Of a stretch of DNA of 64,000 nucleotides, positions 44,064 to 52,643 are shown one piece after another. The stretch spans positions 10,138-74,137 of the forward strand of contig CAZAER010000021.1 in assembly GCA_964484195.1 (NCBI GenBank), written 5' to 3'. A program made the translations under genes and the position numbers. The stretch comes from JALHOP01 sp964484195 (GTDB lineage: Bacteria > Myxococcota > XYA12-FULL-58-9 > JALHOP01). Within the stretch, counting starts at the first letter, position 1; every line of letters begins with the position of its first letter. The notes beneath the pieces are model-generated. The model worked only from the letters and a program-made list of their open reading frames with translations, made no database searches and was not told the origin of the DNA.

Positions 44064-44582
44064 TTAAGGCGCTTCGCCGGCTAACTGGGAAAGCGCATCA
44101 CCAGTAATACGATACACGGTCCACTCGTCCATGGGTTTGGCCCCCAGGGCTTTGTAGAAACCAATGGCTGGCTCGTTCCAGTCCAGGACGGCCCATTCGA
44201 AGCGGCCGCAGCCGCGCTCGAGGGCAATGCGCGCCAGATGGGCCAATAGGGCCCTTCCGTAACCTTTGCCGCGGTGCGTCGGACGGACGAAGAGGTCCTC
44301 GAGGTAAATGCCGCGGCGGGAGAGCCAGGTGGAATAGTTGTGAAAGAAGAGGGCGAAGCCGACGGCTTCGGTGTTCTCCCAGGCGATGAGGACCTCGGCT
44401 TGCGGCGACGGTCCGAAGAGGGTCTGGGTGAGTGACTGCTCGGTCGCCTTCACCTGATCGGCGGCGCGTTCATAGGCGGCGAGCTCTTTGATGAGCCCAA
44501 GGATGATGCCGACCTCACCCTCCCGGGCGGGGATGATGCGGAAGTCGCCAGGCAGCGGTCGGCGGTTCGCGTCGACGCTCAC
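44064..44582 (-). CDS. GNAT-family N-acetyltransferase
   Basis: 172 residues from GTG 44582, overlapping the sctO stop (GTGA). GNAT motif A with acetyl-CoA loop reads YLEDLFVRPTHRGKGYGRALLAHLARIALERG, followed by FEWAVLDWNEPAIGFYKALGA; N-terminal motif D/C is IIPAREGEVGIILGLIKELAAYERA. This resembles diamine/spermidine acetyltransferases. Being translationally coupled to sctO and sitting before sctP, it may modify a T3SS component, but could equally be an unrelated insertion. Confidence 0.9.
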   Translation of the reverse strand: MSVDANRRPLPGDFRIIPAREGEVGIILGLIKELAAYERAADQVKATEQSLTQTLFGPSPQAEVLIAWENTEAVGFALFFHNYSTWLSRRGIYLEDLFVRPTHRGKGYGRALLAHLARIALERGCGRFEWAVLDWNEPAIGFYKALGAKPMDEWTVYRITGDALSQLAGEAP

Positions 44583-45073
44583 TTGTTACGCCCCAAGAAG
44601 ATGGTCTGCGCGATCTCGTCCATGACGGCCTCTTCGCGTGCTTCCTGCTCTTTCTTGACCTCGGCGGCCCACTTCTCCTTGTGCTTCTCGAGGGCCTTCA
44701 GGTCTTGCGTCGCGAGCACGACCTGCTTGCGGGCGTCGTCGACCTCGTCTTTCTTCTGGGCAACGACCTGCTTCTGGCCCTCGATGGCGTTCTCCTGGGC
44801 CTCTTCTTGTTCCTTGAGCCGCTCGATGTAGACGTTGGCACCGACGACGTCTTGCGCCGCCATCATGCCCTTCATCGACTTCTCGGCGTACTCGCGCATC
44901 TTGGCTTCGCGCTTGGCGATCATGCGCTCGAGCTCGTCTTCCATTTCCTTCTGGCGCTTCTGCTCGGCGGCGAGCTCGGCGAGCTTCACCCCGAGGAAGC
45001 GCTCGGCCTCTTCCTTGCGCCGCTCGCGCAGGGTGACCAGGGCTTGGAGACGGTAGTCGGGTTTTACTGCCAT
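44579..45073 (-). CDS. sctO: T3SS stalk protein SctO (FliJ/YscO-like)
   Basis: 164 residues from ATG 45073, almost entirely coiled coil: YRLQALVTLRERRKEEAERFLGVKLAELAAEQKRQKEMEDELERMI, then QVVAQKKDEVDDARKQVVLATQDLKALEKHKEKWAAEVKKEQE, ending DEIAQTIFLGRNK. This is the FliJ/YscO central stalk that couples the SctN ATPase to the export gate. A degenerate regulon-like motif (GCCGACAA, 45053-45046 of the interval upstream's mirror strand region near 45146-45153) is too weak to claim. Confidence 0.88.
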   Translation of the reverse strand: MAVKPDYRLQALVTLRERRKEEAERFLGVKLAELAAEQKRQKEMEDELERMIAKREAKMREYAEKSMKGMMAAQDVVGANVYIERLKEQEEAQENAIEGQKQVVAQKKDEVDDARKQVVLATQDLKALEKHKEKWAAEVKKEQEAREEAVMDEIAQTIFLGRNK

Positions 45074-45180
45074 GCCGGTAGGTACTGTTACACAGCCCGC
45101 CTGCGCTGGCTATCGCTTACGCTTGGGCATAAGCCCCCTGACCTATTGTCGGCCTCAACGGGGCGTGGCACGCGCGCTGG

Positions 45181-46881
45181 ATGGTTCGATGCGCCATTGC
45201 CATGAGTGTCTTGTTCGCAGCCTCGTCCGCTTCAGCGGCTGCTAACATCAATCACCTTTCGAACGGCGACTACCAGGTCCAGTACCCGCACCAGACCACG
45301 GCGTACATCACGGTCGAGTGGAGGTTAGGCAGCACGTTCGTCGAAAGTACGACCTGCGTCTTCACATGTCCCACCTCGCCGCCTGGGGGAGGAAGCTACG
45401 ATCAGATCGGCTACGTCTTGACCTACGATTCCAACACGGTGGAGCTCGTGGGCGAGAGCTGCTCGGGGACCGTACTTGGCGTCGGCCGCTGCGCGAACGG
45501 CAACTACGTGGCGAGCCTCAGGCCTTACCTCGGTGATCTCAACTTCGCGGTGCGCGGCAACGACGGTCTCGCGCTCAACATGACCGGCATCAATCTGCGC
45601 TACCACTTTGCCGACGACAAGTACTGGGACCGCATTGGCATCGGTGATCTGTTTCCGGTCGGCACCTACGACGTCGAAATTCTGAGCTACACAGCCCTGT
45701 CGCACTGCTCCCCGGTGCCGGATGCGGTCAGCTATCCGGCGACCATCGAGCTCTCCGGGCCCTCGCCAGAGACCGCGTTCAACTTCAACGGCACCAACTG
45801 CACCTTCGAGTTCCAGAACGACTCGACGCGCATCATCGACGTCTCGAGCAATGGCGTCGCCGGCACATGTCAGGCGGCCGTGGGCGCCAAGTGCTCGCTG
45901 TCCGTGCCGTGGCGCGCCAACGTCCTCTTCAGCGCTTCCGCGGGCGACGGCTACACCGCGCAGTTCAACCACTCGACGACGCCGTGCAGCGAAGTGCAGA
46001 CCTTCGACCGCTCGAAGTGTCGCGAGGAAAAAGCGGAGCGCGACTGGAAGAACACCGCCGACCTCAACATGACCGTCGTCGACAACGCCACTGCGAAGGC
46101 TCTCGTGGCATCGCTGGGAAGCGCGCCGCCGGCGGACCGTACCGCCGCGAAGGGTGAGAACGGCGTGGTGGTTGCGCACATGCACGTCGAACCGCGCAAC
46201 GCGCCGGCGACCATGCAGGTGCTCTATGTGTCCGTGTCGGGGAGCAGCGATCCGAACGACGACTTCCCCATGGTGCGCGTCTACGACGACACCAACAACA
46301 ACGGCTTGGTGAACGTCGGCGAGGAACTCCTCGGGTCGCAAGTCATGGCGATCACCGGCACCTCCTTCGTCACGTTGAACGAGTCGATCACCGGCCCGCG
46401 CAACCTCGTGGTCACGGTCGACATCGCAGACCAGATCGCCGCGACCGTGTCCTTGCCCGGAGCACCCTGGTCGCTCATCAGCGTCGTGCTCGTGCCCATC
46501 ATCGTCCTCTTCCGCAGACGACGGGTCGCCATGGGTCTCGCGGCGGTCGTCGTGCTGGTCGGCGTGGCCTATGCCTGCGGCGGCGACGACGGTGGCGAAG
46601 AGGACACGGATGACGACCAGCACCAGTCGGACACCGACCTGACCGATGATGACTCCAATGACGGCGACACCACCGACGACGACGGTGACGATGGTGGTGG
46701 CGACAACGCCGGCGGCGACAACGCCGGTGGCGACAACAGCGGCGATAGCGGAGGTGGTGATGTCGACCCACCGCCCGGCGCTGCGGTCTTCGAGTTCAGA
46801 ATCGACGGGTTCACCGTGCCGAATGGGACCCTGGTCGAAGGCATCCCTGTGAACGGGGCCACCATCACCGTGTCACGGTAG
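45181..46881 (+). CDS. Secreted protein with internal membrane-Arg-lipobox hairpin (paralogue A)
   Basis: 566 residues from ATG 45181. Signal peptide (MVRCAIAMSVLFAASSASAA), then about 400 residues with paired cysteines, including the shared block GYVLTYDSN..GTVLGVGRCANGNY, and a calcium-loop-like DDTNNNGLVNVGEELLG. At 430-448 comes WSLISVVLVPIIVLFRRRR, like a MYXO-CTERM-type tag, but instead of ending it continues with VAMGLAAVVVLVGVAYAC, a second hydrophobic stretch with a lipobox-like AYAC (Cys466) followed by GGDDGG. A long Asp/Gly/Thr linker and a 35-residue beta-like tail close the protein. It has a paralogue at 47359. Function unknown. Confidence 0.87.
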   Translation: MVRCAIAMSVLFAASSASAAANINHLSNGDYQVQYPHQTTAYITVEWRLGSTFVESTTCVFTCPTSPPGGGSYDQIGYVLTYDSNTVELVGESCSGTVLGVGRCANGNYVASLRPYLGDLNFAVRGNDGLALNMTGINLRYHFADDKYWDRIGIGDLFPVGTYDVEILSYTALSHCSPVPDAVSYPATIELSGPSPETAFNFNGTNCTFEFQNDSTRIIDVSSNGVAGTCQAAVGAKCSLSVPWRANVLFSASAGDGYTAQFNHSTTPCSEVQTFDRSKCREEKAERDWKNTADLNMTVVDNATAKALVASLGSAPPADRTAAKGENGVVVAHMHVEPRNAPATMQVLYVSVSGSSDPNDDFPMVRVYDDTNNNGLVNVGEELLGSQVMAITGTSFVTLNESITGPRNLVVTVDIADQIAATVSLPGAPWSLISVVLVPIIVLFRRRRVAMGLAAVVVLVGVAYACGGDDGGEEDTDDDQHQSDTDLTDDDSNDGDTTDDDGDDGGGDNAGGDNAGGDNSGDSGGGDVDPPPGAAVFEFRIDGFTVPNGTLVEGIPVNGATITVSR

Positions 46882-46950
46882 CACGCACGAGCCTCGCAAC
46901 AGCGCCGCTGACCGACCGAAGACCTGGGCTCACAATTCCAGGAGCCAAGC

Positions 46951-47286
46951 ATGCAATCCACTCAGATCACCCGCTGCGGCACGATTCCCCCCGGCGCCGC
47001 CGTTCCGTCCCTCGGTGACGCCCTCCGGGCCACCGGCGTGCTCGACTTCTCGGGCACCAACGGTCGCTACGCCAGCGCCAAGTGGCTCGATGCCCCGGTG
47101 AGCATCATCAAGTCGCTCACCCCGACCGACGTCATCATCTGCAAGGCCAAGGGCTGCAAGACCATCCGTGACCTCATGGGCCTGCGTGTCGCGTGGGTGC
47201 CGTACTTCAGCGAGTCGCCCGGCATCAAGCTGCTGTGCGCGCAGAAGGCTCTGCGCCCGGTCTTCATGACCTACCACGCGCGCTGA
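46951..47286 (+). CDS. Small protein between paralogues, unknown
   Basis: 111 residues from ATG 46951, preceded by CCAGGAGCC, a good ribosome site. Compact and soluble with three Cys (ITRCGTIPPG, IICKAKGCKTIRDL, LLCAQKALRPVF). No signal peptide or membrane helix. It sits between the two hairpin paralogues on the same strand. I recognise no family; the ribosome site and codon bias argue that it is real. Confidence 0.65.
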   Translation: MQSTQITRCGTIPPGAAVPSLGDALRATGVLDFSGTNGRYASAKWLDAPVSIIKSLTPTDVIICKAKGCKTIRDLMGLRVAWVPYFSESPGIKLLCAQKALRPVFMTYHAR

Positions 47287-47358
47287 GGCCCGCTTACGCC
47301 GCGACATAAGCGGCGTGCGCCATTGCGGATACTGGCCCGTCGTGTGACGTGGGACGCC

Positions 47359-49062
47359 ATGTTGCGTCTCGCGTCTGCTCTCGTCGTCGTTCTTGCCGCC
47401 TCGTCCGCGGCGGCCCAGGTCACGATCATCCACAACGCTACCCCGACGGTCCCCTCGTATCAGGTCGACCTGGAGCACGAAGCCAGCGCGTACGTGACCG
47501 TCGAGTACAAGCTTCAAGGCGAGGTGGTCGGCGTCTACGACTGCTACTTCTCGTGCTCTCCGACTCCGCCGGCGTACGACGAGGTCGGCTACGTGCTGCA
47601 TTTCGATAGCTCCCGACACGCGATCGCCAGCGAAGCTTGCACCGGAACGACGCTGGGTGTCGGCCGCTGCGCCAACGGCACCTATACGGTGACCTTGGAC
47701 CTCTTGATGGGCTTTCCGAACTTCGTGGACGTCGGTGCCGACGGGCTCGAGGTCGACGTGACCGTCAACGACGTGCGCTTTTATTTTGGCGGCGGCACCA
47801 GCAAGTACTGGGACGGAGGGTTTGCGCCTGGCACGGTCCCGTTCCCCGCCGGGAGCTACACCGCCGAGTTCCGCGGCGCGGCTGCGCGTCATTGCAAGCC
47901 TGTACCGCGTGACCCGTCCGTCGCAGTCACCGTCGTTCCCGGCGCTGGGCCGTCACCGCTCACCGAGATGGTCTTCGACGGCACGCTCTGCCAGTACGTC
48001 TGGCGCAACGACGGTGCCCACAGCGCCGTGATCAGCGCGAGCACCGGCGGCTCGTGCAGCCTCGATGGTGATAACGATGAGTGCACGCTCGAGGTGCCGT
48101 TCACGGAGGACGTCGTTTTCACCGCCGATGCGGAGACTGGCTGGTACGGCTACTTCGACACCGGCTCTGGGTTGTGCAGTCAGTTCAACGGCAGCTCGAG
48201 CTCCTGTCCCGTCCCGCGCGCCGAGGAGGACTTCACCACCGAGATCCGCTACCTCGAAGTCGCTACTGCTCCGGCTTTGATCGTTTCGGCGGGCAGCTCT
48301 CCTCCCGCCGACCGCGAGGTCGCCAAGGGAAGTACCGAGAACGCCGTGGCGCACTTCACGGTCACGCCGCGCAACGGCACGCCCGTCATCGATCGGATCT
48401 TCATCGCGGCCACCGGCAACGGGCGGCCCAATCCCCACCTCACCCAGGTGCGGGTCTACGTCGACGCCGACAACGACGGCGCCTATGACGCGGGCGAAAC
48501 GCAGGTTGGCTCGGGCATCTTCGGCACGACCACCGGCGTCGCGACGCTCAATGTCAATCCGACCATCGCCGCGACGACCAACTTCGTGGTCACCGTCAAC
48601 GTCAACACCGTGCTCGCGGCCGCGGTCGAGCTCCCGGGTTCTCCGTGGAGCCTCTTGCTGCTCCTCGCCGTGCCGGTCGTTGTCCTCTATCGCAGACGAC
48701 GCGCCGTGGTCGCGGTGACCTCCGTGCTCCTCGTGGTCGGGGCGATCTACGCCTGCGGCAGCGACGACGGCGGCGACAATCAAAACGGGGACGACGACGA
48801 GCAGTCCGACACCGACACGACGGACAACGGTGGCACTGACGACGACGCGGACAATGATCCCAGCGACCAGGACGCTGGTGACAATGGCCCCGGAGACAAT
48901 GGTCCGGGCGATCAAGGTCCGGGTGACAACGGCCCCGGTGACGATGACGACCCGAACCCCGATGCGGTGACCTTCAGCTTCACCGTCAGCATCTCCGGCA
49001 ACAGCGGCACGATCGTCGAGGGTGGGTCAGTGGACGGCGCGACGTTGACCGTCCAACGTTAG
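47359..49062 (+). CDS. Secreted protein with internal membrane-Arg-lipobox hairpin (paralogue B)
   Basis: 567 residues from ATG 47359 (MLRLASALVVVLAASSAAAQ); a TTG 12 codons earlier is less likely. Same plan as paralogue A: Cys-paired domains with GYVLHFDSS..GTTLGVGRCANGTY, a DADNDGAYDAGE loop, PWSLLLLLAVPVVVLYRRRR, then AVVAVTSVLLVVGAIYACG with lipobox-like Cys, an Asp/Asn/Gly-rich linker and a similar beta-like tail (IVEGGSVDGATLTVQR). The lipobox-like cysteine is residue 466 here too. It overlaps the convergent helical-repeat gene by 4 nt. Confidence 0.87.
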   Translation: MLRLASALVVVLAASSAAAQVTIIHNATPTVPSYQVDLEHEASAYVTVEYKLQGEVVGVYDCYFSCSPTPPAYDEVGYVLHFDSSRHAIASEACTGTTLGVGRCANGTYTVTLDLLMGFPNFVDVGADGLEVDVTVNDVRFYFGGGTSKYWDGGFAPGTVPFPAGSYTAEFRGAAARHCKPVPRDPSVAVTVVPGAGPSPLTEMVFDGTLCQYVWRNDGAHSAVISASTGGSCSLDGDNDECTLEVPFTEDVVFTADAETGWYGYFDTGSGLCSQFNGSSSSCPVPRAEEDFTTEIRYLEVATAPALIVSAGSSPPADREVAKGSTENAVAHFTVTPRNGTPVIDRIFIAATGNGRPNPHLTQVRVYVDADNDGAYDAGETQVGSGIFGTTTGVATLNVNPTIAATTNFVVTVNVNTVLAAAVELPGSPWSLLLLLAVPVVVLYRRRRAVVAVTSVLLVVGAIYACGSDDGGDNQNGDDDEQSDTDTTDNGGTDDDADNDPSDQDAGDNGPGDNGPGDQGPGDNGPGDDDDPNPDAVTFSFTVSISGNSGTIVEGGSVDGATLTVQR

Positions 49063-51077
49063 CCGCGAACGACCCGTTGGTAGCGCGCGTCGAGTCTCGC
49101 GACCACGCGATCGAATGCGCCGGTCCCGAATCTCGTATCGTACAGCGCGCGTACCTGCGGGCGGCGTTCGGCCGGCGTGCGCTCCATGGCCGCGGCGAGC
49201 TCCTGCGGATCGGCCGCGTTCGCGGTGATCGCGTGCAGCAGGTCGACGATGTCGTAGGGACCTTCGCGAGCTTCGCGCCGCAAGCGGTCTCGCCAGGGAA
49301 GCTCACGGTCGAGCGGTCCGGCCTGCGCGGTGGTGCGCATGGTGAAGGCGCGAGCGATGGAATCGTCGAGCGAGACCAGGTGAAGCCGCTGATAGACGGC
49401 AGCAAACGCCTCGCGTTGGTCGGGCGGCACGCGACGCAATAGCGCCGAAACCGCGGGGCCGCGCTCGATGCCGCTACCGAGCAAGGTGCGGTGGAGCTCT
49501 TCTGCGATGGTGCTGAGATCACGGTCGGCGCTCGTGGCCATGGCGGCGTCGATTCGAGGATCGCTGGCGCGCAAGCGCGCGATGATCTCGTCGCTGCTGG
49601 CGTTGCGTAGCTGCTCGTTGCTCACCGCTCGGCCTTCGCCGTAGTAGCGCTGGACGACGCGCAACATCTCGTCGGCGTCGAGCTCACCGCCGAGGTAGAG
49701 CCGCGCGGTCGCGGCGAGGTAGCCGTCGAGACGTCGCTCGGCAAGGGCACTCATGCGCGCAGACCACTCGTCAGGGTTGCCACCTTCGCTCTCGGCGGCG
49801 TGACGGGCGCGACCGTTCACCTCCGCGAGCATGTCCGGCCCACCCAGGGCTTGAGCGTAGAGCGCGCGAATCTCTTCGAAGCGCTGACCGTCGGCTGCGT
49901 CTTCGAGCGCCGTGAAGAGATAGGGAAGGTCGGAGCGCGAACGCGGCGTCGAGGCGCGCCACACCGTGAAGGCGCGATCGGCATCGCGCGGCGTGCCCTG
50001 GGGCTGATTCGGATCTTCGCCTTCGACGAGGCGGATGTGCGCTTCGAAGGCGGTCAAGTCACGCGGCGGCTGGATGCGGCTGAGCTCGCTGGTGAGGCGC
50101 GGCGGAAACTCCTCGGCATAGCGTACGCGATAGGCGACGGCGAGCTCGCGTTGCTCACGGACATCGAGCCGCTCGAAGCGCGCGAGTAGCTGGTCGCGGC
50201 GCTCGACGTTGCCCAGGTTCTTCACCGCCATGAAGATCTGATCGCCGAGGTTGAAGCGGCTGTCGGCGTTGTTGCGCAAGGCGCGGAACAAGCGACGCTC
50301 GGCGTCGGCGGTAGGCCCGGCGAGTCTGCTAAAGCGGCCTTGCAACATGTCTTCGAAGGCTCTCTCGGGCGACATGTTGGCCTGGCGCGGTTGCGCGGCG
50401 CGGTCCGGTGGCCCCCGCAAGATGCCTTCACCGATCAAGCGCTCGAGGCGGGTCTGGTCACCCTTCGAGAGACCGTAGAAGACCGACCGCAAGACATCGG
50501 GCCCGCCGCCGCGACCAAAGATGAACTCGGTCACGCGGTTCGCGAGAGCAGGTAGATCGGGGTTCTGCCGGAACGTCGCCGGAGCTTGCGGGGCGCGGTC
50601 GACGCGACGCTGGTCGACGCGAACATCGGGCTGGCCGGTCGGTCGCGGGATCTCCAGTTGCGTGGGCAGAGGGGCGTCGGGGTGGACGGTCTCGCCGAGC
50701 ACGCGCCCCTGATTGGCGCTCAGGGCGATGAACTCGTTGACCAGGTTTCTGACCTCGGCGTGCCGGGTCTCCGCGAGGATGCGCTGCAGCTGGCCCGGGG
50801 TCGCCCCGCGCAAGAGCTCGCGGATGTCGTCGAGCTTCTGACGGCGCTGATCTGCGCCGCGCTGCGTCGCAGCGGCCAAGGCCGTGTCGATGTCGCGACC
50901 AGAAACCCCTTCGAGACCGCCGCCCGCTAGAAGCCTGCGATTTGGCTCCTTTTTTGGGGCTTCTTTGCTCTCGGTTGGCTCGTTGGTCTGGGTTGGCTGT
51001 GTGGTCCCAGGCGCCGGGTCGACCGGACCTGAGATCACGGCCGGGATAGAGCCCTGGCCAACGCGTTCCAACGCCAT
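49059..51077 (-). CDS. Large helical annexin-like-repeat protein, candidate T3SS effector
   Basis: 672 residues from ATG 51077 (MALERVGQGSIPAVISG). A disordered Pro/Thr/Glu-rich N-terminus of about 45 residues (candidate secretion signal) leads to all-helical repeats. Several contain an annexin-like pattern of Leu-rich helix, short turn, then 'ERRPQVRALYDTRFG' type segments (for example AMERTPAERRPQVRALYDTRFGTG and LLRRVPPDQREAFAAVYQRLH). No signal peptide or membrane helix. Location between T3SS gene groups makes an exported effector plausible. It lacks the full regulon promoter. Confidence 0.8.
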   Translation of the reverse strand: MALERVGQGSIPAVISGPVDPAPGTTQPTQTNEPTESKEAPKKEPNRRLLAGGGLEGVSGRDIDTALAAATQRGADQRRQKLDDIRELLRGATPGQLQRILAETRHAEVRNLVNEFIALSANQGRVLGETVHPDAPLPTQLEIPRPTGQPDVRVDQRRVDRAPQAPATFRQNPDLPALANRVTEFIFGRGGGPDVLRSVFYGLSKGDQTRLERLIGEGILRGPPDRAAQPRQANMSPERAFEDMLQGRFSRLAGPTADAERRLFRALRNNADSRFNLGDQIFMAVKNLGNVERRDQLLARFERLDVREQRELAVAYRVRYAEEFPPRLTSELSRIQPPRDLTAFEAHIRLVEGEDPNQPQGTPRDADRAFTVWRASTPRSRSDLPYLFTALEDAADGQRFEEIRALYAQALGGPDMLAEVNGRARHAAESEGGNPDEWSARMSALAERRLDGYLAATARLYLGGELDADEMLRVVQRYYGEGRAVSNEQLRNASSDEIIARLRASDPRIDAAMATSADRDLSTIAEELHRTLLGSGIERGPAVSALLRRVPPDQREAFAAVYQRLHLVSLDDSIARAFTMRTTAQAGPLDRELPWRDRLRREAREGPYDIVDLLHAITANAADPQELAAAMERTPAERRPQVRALYDTRFGTGAFDRVVARLDARYQRVVRG

Positions 51078-51191
51078 TGCAGGACTCTAACCTGTTACGA
51101 GCGAACTTGGATCCTCTCATGTACGTCGCGGTGTCGGTACGTTGCGAATAGCGGGCCAAGCTGATTCTATCCGCATCGCGAGAGCTCAGAT

Positions 51192-52643
51192 TTGAATACC
51201 CAGCCGCTCCTCGTCATTGCCGCCGTCCTGCAGATGGTCGCGGTCGCCTATTGTGTCGCCCTCCTGCGCCGGCACTGGGTGGCTGCGAGAGCCTGGCTGT
51301 GCCTCCTCGGCGTCCTCATGTCGATGCTGGTCTGGCGGCTCGTCGTGGTCGCCGGCGTCGTGCCCGGCCAGCTGTTCAACACCAGCATTGCGATCGGCGG
51401 CTCGATCTTCGCGGTCGCCGCCATGTTCTTCTTTGGCCGCGAGGTCGGCAGGCGCGAGCGCGCCGAGGCGGAGCGCGACCACCTCTTGGAAAGCGAGCGG
51501 GTGGCGCGTGCCGACGCCGAGCGCGCGAGCCGAACCAAGGACGCCTTTTTCGCGACGCTGTCGCACGAGCTGCGCACGCCGCTGGCGGCGATTCTCGGCT
51601 GGTGTGAGATCCTCCGCCACAAAGCTGGTGGGTCCCCGGATGTCGACCGAGCCGTGGCCACCATCGACCGCAATGCGCGCATGCAAGCGCGACTCGTCGA
51701 TGACCTTCTCGACGCGACCCGGATGCAGTCGGGCGCGATTCACCTGGAGCGCGTGCTCGTGTCGCTCGACGCGCCGGTCGCCGCCGCGATCGATACGGTG
51801 CGTCCGCTGGCGCAGTCGCGTTCCATCGAGATCGAGCTCACATGCGATGCGCCGCCCCCAGTCGTTCTCGGCGATGCCAGTCGTCTGCAGCAGATCGCTG
51901 CGAACCTTCTGGTGAACGCCATCAAGTTCTCGTCCGACGGTCGCAAGGTGTCGGTCGTCATCCGCGCCCAAGACGATGAGGCCGAGCTCGTGGTGCACGA
52001 CACGGGATGCGGCATCGACCCAGCGTTTCTGCCGCATCTGTTCCAGCCGTTTCGCCAAGCCGAGAGCGGCGCCACCCGCAAGCACGGGGGGCTCGGCTTG
52101 GGTTTGTCGATCGTCTCGAGTCTGGCGACGCTCCACGGTGGCAGAGTCGAAGCAGTGAGCGACGGAGTCGGGAGAGGCGCGACCTTTACCGTGACACTGC
52201 CGCGCGAGCGGACACAGGTCGCGCCGGCCCCCGTGGTCGACGACAGTCCGGGCGCGCCTGCGACACTCGAAGGGCTGCGTGTGCTCCTCGTCGACGACGA
52301 GGCCGATGTGCGGGACGCGGTCTCGCGGGTCCTCGAACAAGCAGGTGCGGTGGTGCAGACGCTGCCGTCCGGTGAAACCATCCAAGCCGCTATGACGGAG
52401 TTCGCTCCGGACGTGCTGCTGCTCGATATCGGCATGCCGGGTGAAGACGGGTACTCCCTCATCCGTCGTGTCCGCGCCTTCGACGGCACCAAGATCCCTG
52501 CGGTTTCGTTGACGGCGCACGCTCGCGAAGAAGATCGCGCGCACGCGCTGGCGAGCGGGTTTCAGGCGCATCTCCCCAAGCCGGTGCAGTTTCCGGTGCT
52601 CATCCGCACCATCGCGGAGCTCGGTGCTCCGAAACGCGACTAG
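51192..52643 (+). CDS. Hybrid sensor histidine kinase with C-terminal receiver
   Basis: 483 residues from TTG 51192. Three hydrophobic helices at the N-terminus (LLVIAAVLQMVAVAYCVALL, MLVWRLVVVAGVV, IAIGGSIFAVAAMFFFG) form a minimal sensor. The HisKA domain has His125 in FFATLSHELRTPLAAILGW. The ATPase domain has N box NLLVNAIKFSS, G1 DTGCGID and G2 HGGLGLGLSIV. The receiver phospho-acceptor is Asp412 in LLLDIGMPGEDGYS, with Lys in LPKPVQ. It is divergent from the helical-repeat gene and converges with sctN by 4 nt; a link to T3SS control is possible but unproven. Confidence 0.93.
   Translation: MNTQPLLVIAAVLQMVAVAYCVALLRRHWVAARAWLCLLGVLMSMLVWRLVVVAGVVPGQLFNTSIAIGGSIFAVAAMFFFGREVGRRERAEAERDHLLESERVARADAERASRTKDAFFATLSHELRTPLAAILGWCEILRHKAGGSPDVDRAVATIDRNARMQARLVDDLLDATRMQSGAIHLERVLVSLDAPVAAAIDTVRPLAQSRSIEIELTCDAPPPVVLGDASRLQQIAANLLVNAIKFSSDGRKVSVVIRAQDDEAELVVHDTGCGIDPAFLPHLFQPFRQAESGATRKHGGLGLGLSIVSSLATLHGGRVEAVSDGVGRGATFTVTLPRERTQVAPAPVVDDSPGAPATLEGLRVLLVDDEADVRDAVSRVLEQAGAVVQTLPSGETIQAAMTEFAPDVLLLDIGMPGEDGYSLIRRVRAFDGTKIPAVSLTAHAREEDRAHALASGFQAHLPKPVQFPVLIRTIAELGAPKRD

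Noticed and set aside
45046..45175. Regulon promoter upstream of sctO
   Set aside because: GCCGACAA occurs near 45146-45153 on the minus strand, but the matching upstream element is at the wrong spacing.
51111..51150. Regulon promoter upstream of the annexin-like gene
   Set aside because: GCAAC is present at 51145-51141 on the minus strand but the position 19 nt on reads ACGTACAT, not GCCGATAA.
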